This document shows, in pieces, positions 57,121-64,000 of a DNA stretch of 64,000 nt. Location: contig CAZAYP010000025.1 of NCBI GenBank assembly GCA_964489425.1, positions 1-64,000 of the forward strand, given 5' to 3'. How positions within the stretch are numbered: position 1 is the stretch's first letter; every line of letters starts with the position of its first letter. A program made the translations under genes and the position numbers. This DNA comes from CAZAYP01 sp964489425 [NCBI: uncultured Verrucomicrobiota bacterium]. GTDB lineage: Bacteria; Verrucomicrobiota; Kiritimatiellia; RZYC01. The notes below the pieces were generated by a model. That model was not told where the DNA came from and searched no databases. It saw only the letters and a program-made list of their open reading frames with translations.

Positions 57121-58530
57121 ATGATGCCATGGCTACAGCGCAATGTGGTTCGCCGGGCAGAAGGCCTGGCCTGGTTCCTGCTGGTGCCGCTGCTGGCGCT
57201 GGCCTGGCTGGCCGCGCTGGCCGTGGCCACGGGGCCGGCCGACCCGCCGCGGGCCGCCCAGCTCAAGGTTACCCTGCGGCGCTGGCGCCGGTTTGTCGGC
57301 CGCGGGTTCAGCCCGTTCCGGGACACCTGGTGGGAGGCCGCGAGCGGCGAGCCTTACTGGGTCGCCCTCCGCTACCTCCTCATGCTGGAGTTCCTGGCCT
57401 GGTGGAACATGTTCCGGCCCGCGGCCCCGGCGGCGTTCCCGGACTTTTTGGTGGTGCAGTTGCACCACATGGGCAATATCCTCATGTCCTACCCGCTCTT
57501 GCGCCATCTGCGGGCGCGCTGGCCGGCCGCCCGCCGCGACGCGCTGGCCGGCCCGTGGGGCGCCGAGCTCCTGGCGCGCAGCGGGAGCTTCGACGCGGTT
57601 TGGGTTTACAATCCGCCGATCCGCATGCTGCGGCGCGCCGTGACCCGCGACGCGCGCGGATTCTTCGCGGAGCTCCGGTTCCTGCTGGGCTTGCGGGCGC
57701 GCGGCTACCACACGTTGCTCGGCCTGGGGGTCCCGCACTTCATCAACCTTGTTGTCCAGCAGGCGCTGTGTCCCCGGCGCTGGCTGGGCGCAGCCCGGGC
57801 ACAGGACTTGTACTGCGAGTGTGGGGAAACCTGCGCCACGCCCCACCACAGCCGCCTGGACGAGGCCCGGCGCCTCCTGGATTACCTGCCCCTGCTCGGG
57901 GCGCCAGCGGTAGCCGACCGGCCGGAGTTCGCCATCCACGCGGCCGAGGCGGCGGTCGCGGACGAGCTGTTCCTCCGCCACGGCCTGGCCGCTGCGGCGC
58001 GCGTGGTCGCGCTGGCGCCGGGCGCGGGCGTGCCGGCCAAGCGCTGGCCCGCGGAGCGATTCGCGGAGCTCGCCGATCGGCTGGCGGCCGCAACCAACGC
58101 CGCCGTGGTGCTGGTGGGCAGCGCGGCCGAACGCGAGCTGACGCACCGCGTGGCCGCGGCCCTGCGCCGGGCCCGATGCGTGGACCTGGCCGGCGCCACC
58201 ACCACCGGAGAGTTGGCGGCCGTGCTGCACAAATGCGCGTTGTTTATCGGCAACGACAGCGGCCCCCTGCACCTGGCGGCGGCGGTAGGCCGGCCCACCG
58301 TGGGCCTTTTTGGCCCGGCCCAGCCGGAAGGCTGGGCCCCCAAAGGCCCGCAGCACATCGCCCTGCGCCAGGACGCCGGCTGCGCGGCGTGCGATGCCTG
58401 GAGCCCGGGGACCGCGTGTGCCGCGGACGCGCGGTGCATGCGGCTCATCGGCGTGGACGACGTGCTGGCCGCGGCCCTCCGCCTGCTGCCGGCGGGCGCC
58501 GCCGAGAAGGAGGGCCATGGCGCCGATTGA
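57121..58530 (+). CDS. Family 9 (heptosyltransferase-like) glycosyltransferase with N-terminal membrane segment
   Basis: 469 residues. A hydrophobic helix (about 15-38; LLVPLLALAWLAALAVA) precedes the GT9 domain: FLVVQLHHMGNILMSYPLL, VALAPGAGVPAKRWPAERF and LFIGNDSGPLHLAAAVG, with GLFGPAQPEGWAP. Cys-rich end CAACDAWSPGTACAADARC is common in this family. It probably adds a heptose or other residue in LPS-like glycan assembly. It overlaps the next gene by 14 nt. The extra membrane helix is unusual for GT9 (typically 330-360 residues). Confidence 0.88.
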   Translation: MMPWLQRNVVRRAEGLAWFLLVPLLALAWLAALAVATGPADPPRAAQLKVTLRRWRRFVGRGFSPFRDTWWEAASGEPYWVALRYLLMLEFLAWWNMFRPAAPAAFPDFLVVQLHHMGNILMSYPLLRHLRARWPAARRDALAGPWGAELLARSGSFDAVWVYNPPIRMLRRAVTRDARGFFAELRFLLGLRARGYHTLLGLGVPHFINLVVQQALCPRRWLGAARAQDLYCECGETCATPHHSRLDEARRLLDYLPLLGAPAVADRPEFAIHAAEAAVADELFLRHGLAAAARVVALAPGAGVPAKRWPAERFAELADRLAAATNAAVVLVGSAAERELTHRVAAALRRARCVDLAGATTTGELAAVLHKCALFIGNDSGPLHLAAAVGRPTVGLFGPAQPEGWAPKGPQHIALRQDAGCAACDAWSPGTACAADARCMRLIGVDDVLAAALRLLPAGAAEKEGHGAD

Positions 58531-59710
58531 TGTCCTGTTCGTGTGGGAGCAGTTGCTGCTGGCCGATGGCGTAAGCACCTTCCTGCTGCAGTGCCTCGAG
58601 CATCTCCCGGCCCACGGGTTCCAGCCGCACGTGCTCTGCCTGGCCGCGCGCCCCACCTACACCCCCGCCCACTTGCCGCAGGCTTGCCAGGGGCAGGTCC
58701 GGCACGTGCTGCCCAGCCGCTGGGACAGCCCCAGGCGCTGGCGCCGCAAGGTGCAGGCGGCTATCCGCGGCATCCAGCCCGCCATCGTAGTGTTCAACGA
58801 ACACCGCCACGCCGACGAAATCCTCCCGGGGCTGGACCCGGCGGCGCAAGCCATGGGCATCATGCACAGCTGCCGCCCTGATGCGCGGTATTACGACCTG
58901 GCCGCCGCGCTGCTGGCCTGCCTGGCGCGCATGGTCGGGGTGAGCGCGCCGACGGCAAAGCGGCTGCAGCACATCTTGCCGCCGGACCTGCGCGGCCGCG
59001 TGGCGCATATCCCCTACGGCATCGAGATCCCGCCGGACCCGGAACGCGGCGCGGCCGGGCCGCCGGCGCCGCTCCGCCTCGTGTACCTCGGCCGGGTGGC
59101 GCAGCACGAGAAGCGCGCCTTTGATTTCCTGCCGTTTGTGCGCGAGCTGGACCGCCACGGCGTGGCCTATCGGTTCACGGTGGTGGGCGACGGCCCGGAC
59201 GGCCCCGCGGTGCGCGCGCAGTTGGCGGACCACGTGGCCGCCGGCCGCGTGGTGTTCCATGGGGCCCAGCCCCACGCGGCGGCGCTGCGCCTGCTGGCTG
59301 AACAAGACGTGCTCTTGCTGTTCTCGGAGTTCGAGGGCCTGCCGATCAGCATGCTGGAGGGCATGGCGCGCGGCGTGGTGCCCGTGGTGCCGCGCCTGGC
59401 CGGCGGCATCAGCGAAGTGATCCGCGACAAGGCCAACGGCCGGCTGTATCCGACCGGCGAACCGGCCCAGGCCGCCGCCCTGGTGCACGAGTTGGCCCGG
59501 CAGCCGGAGACGTGCCTGGCCCTGGGGCGGGCGGCGCGCGCCACGGCGCTGGAATTCAGCCGCGAAAAATGCATGGCCGCGTATGCCGGCCTGTTCCGGG
59601 AACTGCTGCGCGCACCGCCGCGGCCGGCCTGGCCGGCGCCGCGCGAAAGCCTCCGCGCGCGGATCCTCGCCCGCGTCCCGATCGGCCTGCGCCCGGCCGG
59701 CCCGCGGTAG
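58517..59710 (+). CDS. Family 4 glycosyltransferase
   Basis: 397 residues, GT-B fold. N-terminal VLFVWEQLLLADGVS, the C-terminal domain LVYLGRVAQHEKRAF, FTVVGDGPDGP, and an EX7E-type SEFEGLPISMLEGMARG donor site followed by VVPRLAGGISEV. The ATG is inside the end of the GT9 gene. The last residues are Pro/Arg-rich. Substrates are unknown; with GT2, GT9 and the radical SAM protein it forms a surface-polysaccharide-like unit. Confidence 0.92.
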   Translation: MAPIDVLFVWEQLLLADGVSTFLLQCLEHLPAHGFQPHVLCLAARPTYTPAHLPQACQGQVRHVLPSRWDSPRRWRRKVQAAIRGIQPAIVVFNEHRHADEILPGLDPAAQAMGIMHSCRPDARYYDLAAALLACLARMVGVSAPTAKRLQHILPPDLRGRVAHIPYGIEIPPDPERGAAGPPAPLRLVYLGRVAQHEKRAFDFLPFVRELDRHGVAYRFTVVGDGPDGPAVRAQLADHVAAGRVVFHGAQPHAAALRLLAEQDVLLLFSEFEGLPISMLEGMARGVVPVVPRLAGGISEVIRDKANGRLYPTGEPAQAAALVHELARQPETCLALGRAARATALEFSREKCMAAYAGLFRELLRAPPRPAWPAPRESLRARILARVPIGLRPAGPR

Positions 59711-59733
59711 CCCGGACGGACTGGCCCGGGCCC

Positions 59734-61227
59734 TCAGAAATACAGGTCGCGCGCGCCCTTCACGATCCGCTCGTAATGATCGTAAAAGCTCGGGAAGAAC
59801 TTGGGCAGTTGCTGGCGGATCTCCGCGATCTCGCGCTGCAGCACCGGCTCGCAGATCTTGAGCGATTCGGGGCTGGCGAAGTCGTCCAGCCACTCGCGGA
59901 AGGTGAGCACCGCGTTCAGCTTGCAGAACTTGCCTTCTTTGCCGGTCTTGAGCATGTCCATGATGCAGCCGCCGGTGCGGCCGCAGCGGTAGCCGGCGGT
60001 GCAGAACGAGGTGATCATGCCCATGCCGGCCAGGTCGCAGATCAGTTCCTCGAGGCTGCGGGTGTCGCCAAGCATGAACTGCTGGCGGTGGTCTTCCTGC
60101 CCGCCGCCGTAGTCGCTGTACGCGCCGATGCCGATGCGCGTGGACGCGTCGGTCTGGGTGCAGCCCAGGGGGATGCCCTTGCGCCGCAGGTCGGCGGTTT
60201 CGCGCGCCGTGATGATCATGCCGGGGTACGGCACGGCCAGGCGGATGACCGAAACCAGGCGCAGGAAGTCGGCGTCCGACACCTTGTATTGCGGGTGGCC
60301 GGCCAGGCCGGACCCGTGGGCCGGCTCGAGACGCGGGAACGAGATGGTGTGCGGCCCCATGCCGAACCGGCGTTCCAGCTCGCGCGCGTGGTACAGCAGG
60401 CCCATGACCTCGAACTTCCAGTCGTACAGCCCGAACAGCGCGCCGATCCCCACGTCATCGACGCCGGCCTCGAGCGCGCGGTGCATGCAGTACAGCCGCC
60501 AGGCGTACTGGCCCTTGACGGTGTCGCGCGGGTGCACCGCGGCGTAGGTGGCGTGGTGATACGTTTCCTGGAACACCTGGAACGTGCCGATGCCCACCTC
60601 GTGCAGGTGTTTCAGGTCGGCGATGGGCAGCGGCGCGGCGTTGACGTTCACGCGCCGGATCTGGCCGAACCCCTTGCGCGTCGGCGCCTTGACACCGTAC
60701 ACGGTGCGCAGGGTGTCGGCGATGTACTCCGTGGAGGTGGTCGGATCCTCGCCGTACACCGCGATCAGGCGCTTGTGCCCGATCTTGCCGGCCAGCACCT
60801 CGGTCTCGCGCCGCACCTCGTCCATGGTGAGCCGCCGCCGCGTGGCGCCGGTGTTGGCGGACCGGAACCCGCAGTAAGCGCAGTTGTTGATGCACAGGTT
60901 GCTCATGTAAAGCGGGGCGAAGGTGACAATGCGGTTGTCGTACACCTTGCGCTTGACCTGCAGCGCCATGGCCGCCATCTCCTCCAGCAGCGCCGGGTCC
61001 TCGACGTTGAGCAGGGCCGCGGTGTCGGCCGGGGTGAGGGTTTCGATGGCCAGCGACTTGGCCATGATGTCCCGCACGCGCGCCGGCGCCGGGTTGCGGT
61101 TTTCCGCCAGCAGGCGCTCGATCTCGGCGTCCGGGATGAAGTCCTGGCCGGGCGCGGTGTAGCGGTCGATCTCGTCCTGGCGGACAATATCCTCGATGCG
61201 CGGCGGGCGGGTGAGGGTGGCGGTCAT
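59734..61227 (-). CDS. hydG: [FeFe]-hydrogenase maturase HydG (tyrosine lyase), unusual C-terminal motif
   Basis: 497 residues. The radical SAM cluster is C112, C116 and C119 (LCINNCAYC). Typical HydG blocks include FGQIRRVNVNAAPL, FQVFQETYHHATYAAVHP and GLYDWKFEVMGLLYH. HydG cleaves tyrosine to give CO and CN for the H-cluster. The C-terminal CX2CX22C site, which normally binds a second cluster, reads C409-T-A-G412 and C435: spacing is exact, but the middle Cys is Gly; C415 and C421 lie nearby. The start overlaps hydF by 4 nt. No hydE is in the window. Confidence 0.93.
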   Translation of the reverse strand: MTATLTRPPRIEDIVRQDEIDRYTAPGQDFIPDAEIERLLAENRNPAPARVRDIMAKSLAIETLTPADTAALLNVEDPALLEEMAAMALQVKRKVYDNRIVTFAPLYMSNLCINNCAYCGFRSANTGATRRRLTMDEVRRETEVLAGKIGHKRLIAVYGEDPTTSTEYIADTLRTVYGVKAPTRKGFGQIRRVNVNAAPLPIADLKHLHEVGIGTFQVFQETYHHATYAAVHPRDTVKGQYAWRLYCMHRALEAGVDDVGIGALFGLYDWKFEVMGLLYHARELERRFGMGPHTISFPRLEPAHGSGLAGHPQYKVSDADFLRLVSVIRLAVPYPGMIITARETADLRRKGIPLGCTQTDASTRIGIGAYSDYGGGQEDHRQQFMLGDTRSLEELICDLAGMGMITSFCTAGYRCGRTGGCIMDMLKTGKEGKFCKLNAVLTFREWLDDFASPESLKICEPVLQREIAEIRQQLPKFFPSFYDHYERIVKGARDLYF

Positions 61228-62489
61228 GGCGGGGCTCCTGGTTGGGGTTCGGACTGCGCTCGACGGAAAGCGTCCAGGGCGGCCGGGAACGGCGCGAGCA
61301 CGCGCGGCAGCACGCCCTGGGTCATGGCGATGCACACACCGTAGTTGGTGATCGGCACGCCCGCGGCTACGGCCCGGTGAATGCGCGTGAGCATCTCGCG
61401 GCGGTTGTGCATGCAGCCGCCGCACTGCACCACGAGGCGGTAGGCGCCCAAATCCTCGGGAAAATCGCGGCCGGCGACCACGTCGACCACCAGGTCGGCC
61501 CCGGCGTACTGGCGCAGCCAGCGCGGGATCTTGACCCGGCCGATGTCGTCTTCCAGCGGGTGGTGGCTGCACGACTCGGCCATCAACACGCGGTCGCCGG
61601 GCCGCAGCCGGTCCACCGCGGCCGCGCCCGCGGCCAGCCGCGGCAGGTCGCCCTTGAGCCGCGCGAACAGGATCGAAAACGTGGTGCAGGGCACGGCCGG
61701 CGGCGTGTCAGCCACCATCTTGAGCACCATCTGCGAATCGCACACCACCAGATCCGGCGGATTCTTCAGGTTGGCCAGCGCGGCGGCATACTCGCGCTCC
61801 TTGACCACCAGCGCGGCGGCGTCGTTGTCCAACGCGTCGCGGATGGTCTGGACCTGGGGCAGGATCAGCCGCCCCTTGGGCGCTTGCAAATCGATCGGCA
61901 CCACGAGCACGACCAGGCCGCCGGGCCGCACCAGGTCGCCCACCAGCGGCGGCGGGGCCAGGAACTCGTCCGGACACACCGCCAGCAGCCATTGTTTGAG
62001 CTCGCGCAGCACCCGCTCCCGCTCCGCGGGCTGCGTGGCCGCGCACTGGATCACCCCTTGGCAGCGCGCCGCCAAATCCGCCAGCAGGGCGGGCGCCGGC
62101 GCGGCGCGGTCGGTCTTGTTGATCACCGCCAGCACGGGCAACTTGCGTTCCTTGGCGCGTTCCAGGATATCCATCTCCGCGGGGCCCAGGCCGGCCGGCT
62201 CGCACACCATGACGATTACGTCCGCGCGGTCGAACACGCCAAAGGTTTTCTTGAGCCGCAGCTCGGCGATGGCCGACGGGTCGTCCAGCCCAGCGGTGTC
62301 GAGGAACACCACCGGGCCGATGGGCAGCAGCTCCATGGGCTTTTCCACCACGTCGGTCGTCGTGCCCGGCATGGACGACACGATGGCCACATCCTGGCCG
62401 GCCAGCAGGTTGAGCAAGCTCGACTTGCCGGTGTTGGTGCGGCCGACCAGCCCGATGTGCAGGCGCAAAGATTTAGGCGTGGTTTGCAT
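61224..62489 (-). CDS. hydF: [FeFe]-hydrogenase H-cluster maturation GTPase HydF
   Basis: 421 residues. P-loop GRTNTGKS (16-23), switch TPGTTTD-like GTTTDVV, DTAGLDD and NKTD complete the G domain. Middle dimerisation and C-terminal iron-sulfur domains follow. Cluster ligands are C307 and H309 (ESCSHH) and C356/C359 (VQCGGC), fitting CxH...CxxC. It is the scaffold that passes the 2Fe subcluster to HydA. It overlaps aspA by 17 nt and hydG by 4 nt. Confidence 0.95.
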   Translation of the reverse strand: MQTTPKSLRLHIGLVGRTNTGKSSLLNLLAGQDVAIVSSMPGTTTDVVEKPMELLPIGPVVFLDTAGLDDPSAIAELRLKKTFGVFDRADVIVMVCEPAGLGPAEMDILERAKERKLPVLAVINKTDRAAPAPALLADLAARCQGVIQCAATQPAERERVLRELKQWLLAVCPDEFLAPPPLVGDLVRPGGLVVLVVPIDLQAPKGRLILPQVQTIRDALDNDAAALVVKEREYAAALANLKNPPDLVVCDSQMVLKMVADTPPAVPCTTFSILFARLKGDLPRLAAGAAAVDRLRPGDRVLMAESCSHHPLEDDIGRVKIPRWLRQYAGADLVVDVVAGRDFPEDLGAYRLVVQCGGCMHNRREMLTRIHRAVAAGVPITNYGVCIAMTQGVLPRVLAPFPAALDAFRRAQSEPQPGAPP

Positions 62490-63861
62490 GGTCAGGATAT
62501 CCCAGGGCCACCAGGCGCGCGGGCGCCAGCGCGGCGGTCACGGCTTCGGCGCCCAGTTGTTCCGCCAAAAACTCGCGCAGGTTCCCGCGGCCCGTGGCGC
62601 GGAACTCCTGCAGCAGGGCCAGCGCGCGCGCGTAGCCCAGCGTGGCCACGAACGGCGTGATCAGCGCCACGTTGCCGTCCAACTGCGCGCGGCAGGCGGC
62701 GGCGTCGGCTTCGATGCCGGCCACGTGGCGGGCCAGCATGTCCATGGCCCGGGCCAGCAGCCCCAGCGATTCCAGCAGGGCAAACCCCAGCAGCGGCAGA
62801 AACTCGTTGATCTGCAGGCTGCCACGCGCCGCGCAGGCGGCGACCACCTGGTCATTGGCCGCCACCTTGAGGCCGGCCTGGATGGCGCTCTCGAGGATCA
62901 CGGGGTTGACCTTGCCCGGCATGATCGACGACCCCGCCTGCACCGCCGGCAAGCGGATTTGGCCCAGCATCTGCAGCAGGCGCAGGTCGCTGCTGATCTT
63001 GACCAGGTTGGCCGCGGCCGCGTTGAGAATGCCCGCCACCTCGACCAACGCGTCCGCGTTGGCGGTCTGGTCCACCAGGTTTTCCCCGCGGCTCAGGCCC
63101 AGGCCGGTGACCTCGCGGAGCTTTTCGATGACCAGGAAAATGTAGCTGCGCGGCGCGGCCAGGCCGGTGCCCACGGCCGTGCCGCCAAGGTTCACCGTGC
63201 GCAGGCGCTCCTCGCACTTGAACGCGCGCCAGCGGTCGCGGCCCACGGCCTCGGCAAAGGCCGAGAACTCTTTGCCCAGGGTGATGGGCACCGCGTCCAC
63301 CAACTCGGTCTTGCCCACCTTGGGGATGTCCGCAAAGCGCTGCTCCAGTGCCTGGAACGCGCCTTGCAGCGCGGCCGCCGCCTGGGCCAGGCGCCGGACA
63401 CCAAAAATCGCCGCCACCTTGAGGGCCGTGGGATACACATCGTTGGTGGACTGGTGCAGGTTGACGTGGTCGAGCGGGCTGACGATGTCGTAGCGGCCGC
63501 GCGCCTGCCCGAGGAGTTCCAGCGCCCGGTTGGCGATCACCTCGTTGACGTTCATGTTCGTCGAGGTGCCTGCGCCGCCCTGGAGCGCATCCAGCGGGAA
63601 CTGGCCGGCGTGGCCGCCGGCGGCCACCTCGTCGCACGCGGCCGCGATGGCCGCGGCCTTGTCCGCGGGCAAATACCCCAGCTCCGCGTTGGCCAGGGCG
63701 CAGGCTTTTTTCACCAGGGCCAGCGCGCGGATCAGGTCCGGCGGCGTGGGCGGCATGCCCAAGGCAAAGTTCTCCAGCGCGCGGGCCGTGTGGATGCCCC
63801 AGAGCGCGTCCGCGGGGACCGCCTTTTCGCCCAGGGCATCGTGCTCGATCCGTTCCGGCAT
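62473..63861 (-). CDS. aspA: Aspartate ammonia-lyase
   Basis: 462 residues of the aspartase/fumarase superfamily. The signature GSSIMPGKVNP is at 310-320, with the catalytic flexible loop; other blocks are GGAGTSTNMNVNEVIANRAL and DHVNLHQSTNDVYPTALK. It gives fumarate and ammonia from aspartate. Aspartase genes are often linked with hydEFG genes (e.g. in Thermotoga), and ammonia may be used in the dithiomethylamine bridge of the H-cluster. The 17-nt overlap with hydF fits that. Confidence 0.94.
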   Translation of the reverse strand: MPERIEHDALGEKAVPADALWGIHTARALENFALGMPPTPPDLIRALALVKKACALANAELGYLPADKAAAIAAACDEVAAGGHAGQFPLDALQGGAGTSTNMNVNEVIANRALELLGQARGRYDIVSPLDHVNLHQSTNDVYPTALKVAAIFGVRRLAQAAAALQGAFQALEQRFADIPKVGKTELVDAVPITLGKEFSAFAEAVGRDRWRAFKCEERLRTVNLGGTAVGTGLAAPRSYIFLVIEKLREVTGLGLSRGENLVDQTANADALVEVAGILNAAAANLVKISSDLRLLQMLGQIRLPAVQAGSSIMPGKVNPVILESAIQAGLKVAANDQVVAACAARGSLQINEFLPLLGFALLESLGLLARAMDMLARHVAGIEADAAACRAQLDGNVALITPFVATLGYARALALLQEFRATGRGNLREFLAEQLGAEAVTAALAPARLVALGYPDHANHA

Positions 63862-63869
63862 GGCGCGCC

Positions 63870-64000
63870 TCAGACGCCCTTGCTCAGCATGGATTTCACC
63901 GAGATCCCCGGCAGCTTGCCCAGCCGGCCGGTCATGGCGCCCAGCTCGTCCGTGGTGGCATCCACGATCAGGGTGATGACCGAGGCGCCGTGCTTGAGGT
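63870..64000 (-). CDS. Iron-only hydrogenase system regulator (TM1266 type), partial
   Basis: Only the C-terminal part is in the window, ending at TGA (63870-63872). The last residues read ...ASVITLIVDATTDELGA, then MTGRLGKLPGISVKS, matching the ACT-like TM1266 family (about 80 residues). It lies 8 nt upstream of aspA and completes the TM1266-aspA-hydF-hydG order. Confidence 0.88.
   Translation of the reverse strand, partial: LKHGASVITLIVDATTDELGAMTGRLGKLPGISVKSMLSKGV

Overview
This is a 64 kb, GC-rich, densely coded chromosomal window. The sequence itself does not name the organism. The best guess (inference) is a Gram-negative anaerobe of the PVC group, most likely a Kiritimatiellota/Verrucomicrobiota relative. 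The support is large secreted proteins with the 'WWQxLYF...DxDxDG' linker style common in that group, outer-membrane proteins, an SRP RNA placed directly before dnaX-ybaB-recR, a GlgA glycogen synthase, and an [FeFe]-hydrogenase maturation operon, which implies anaerobic hydrogen metabolism. Chemotaxis proteins also point to motility or surface sensing.

Layout. 1-2.2 kb: end of a methyl-accepting chemotaxis protein and a double-receiver response regulator. 2.3-13 kb: a secreted HExxH/Calx-beta protein, cupin, peptidase U32, sigma-70 factor, RdgB, tRNA-Leu(GAG), a DUF1016 nuclease, a CPBP protease overlapping a histidine phosphatase, and a phosphopantetheinyl transferase. 13-18.5 kb: hybrid sensor kinase, small exported protein with a strong terminator, RlmI-type methyltransferase, an omptin-family outer-membrane protease and an Hpt protein. 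18.6-21.5 kb: SRP RNA, dnaX (with an A9 slippage tract), ybaB, recR. 21.8-28.4 kb: one 2192-residue HYR/LamG surface protein, followed by a decayed IS4/Tn5-like transposase. 29.5-40.3 kb: housekeeping genes (glgA, a methyltransferase, icd, malic enzyme, a YedK/HMCES-like protein, mnmA, a response regulator, a DUF4019 lipoprotein, accA, an L,D-transpeptidase and an atypical Ser/Thr kinase); the last four mentioned overlap by 4 nt or lie close together on the minus strand.

40.5-49.7 kb is an accessory island beginning at tRNA-Thr(TGT): a Fic protein, non-coding sequence with direct repeats, a cassette of three small membrane or exported proteins of unknown function, a PIN/ribbon-helix-helix toxin-antitoxin pair, a 5'-truncated prim-pol/DUF3987 primase, a small HTH protein invaded by an inverted-repeat element, a phage-like ORF and a truncated IS1634 transposase. 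I see no integrase and no second copy of the tRNA 3' end. An orphan xanthine-dehydrogenase-type FAD subunit sits at the island's far edge.

50.6-64 kb: rsmI; a large MCP with cheW; a membrane protein; a GT2-radical SAM-GT9-GT4 run that looks like a surface-glycan operon; and a minus-strand hydrogenase maturation operon (TM1266-type regulator, aspA, hydF, hydG) whose HydG lacks the middle cysteine of its C-terminal CX2CX22C motif. The most checkable unusual points are the dnaX A9 tract with stops waiting in both shifted frames, the omptin, the HydG variant, the unknown island cassette and the radical SAM enzyme inside a glycosyltransferase operon.
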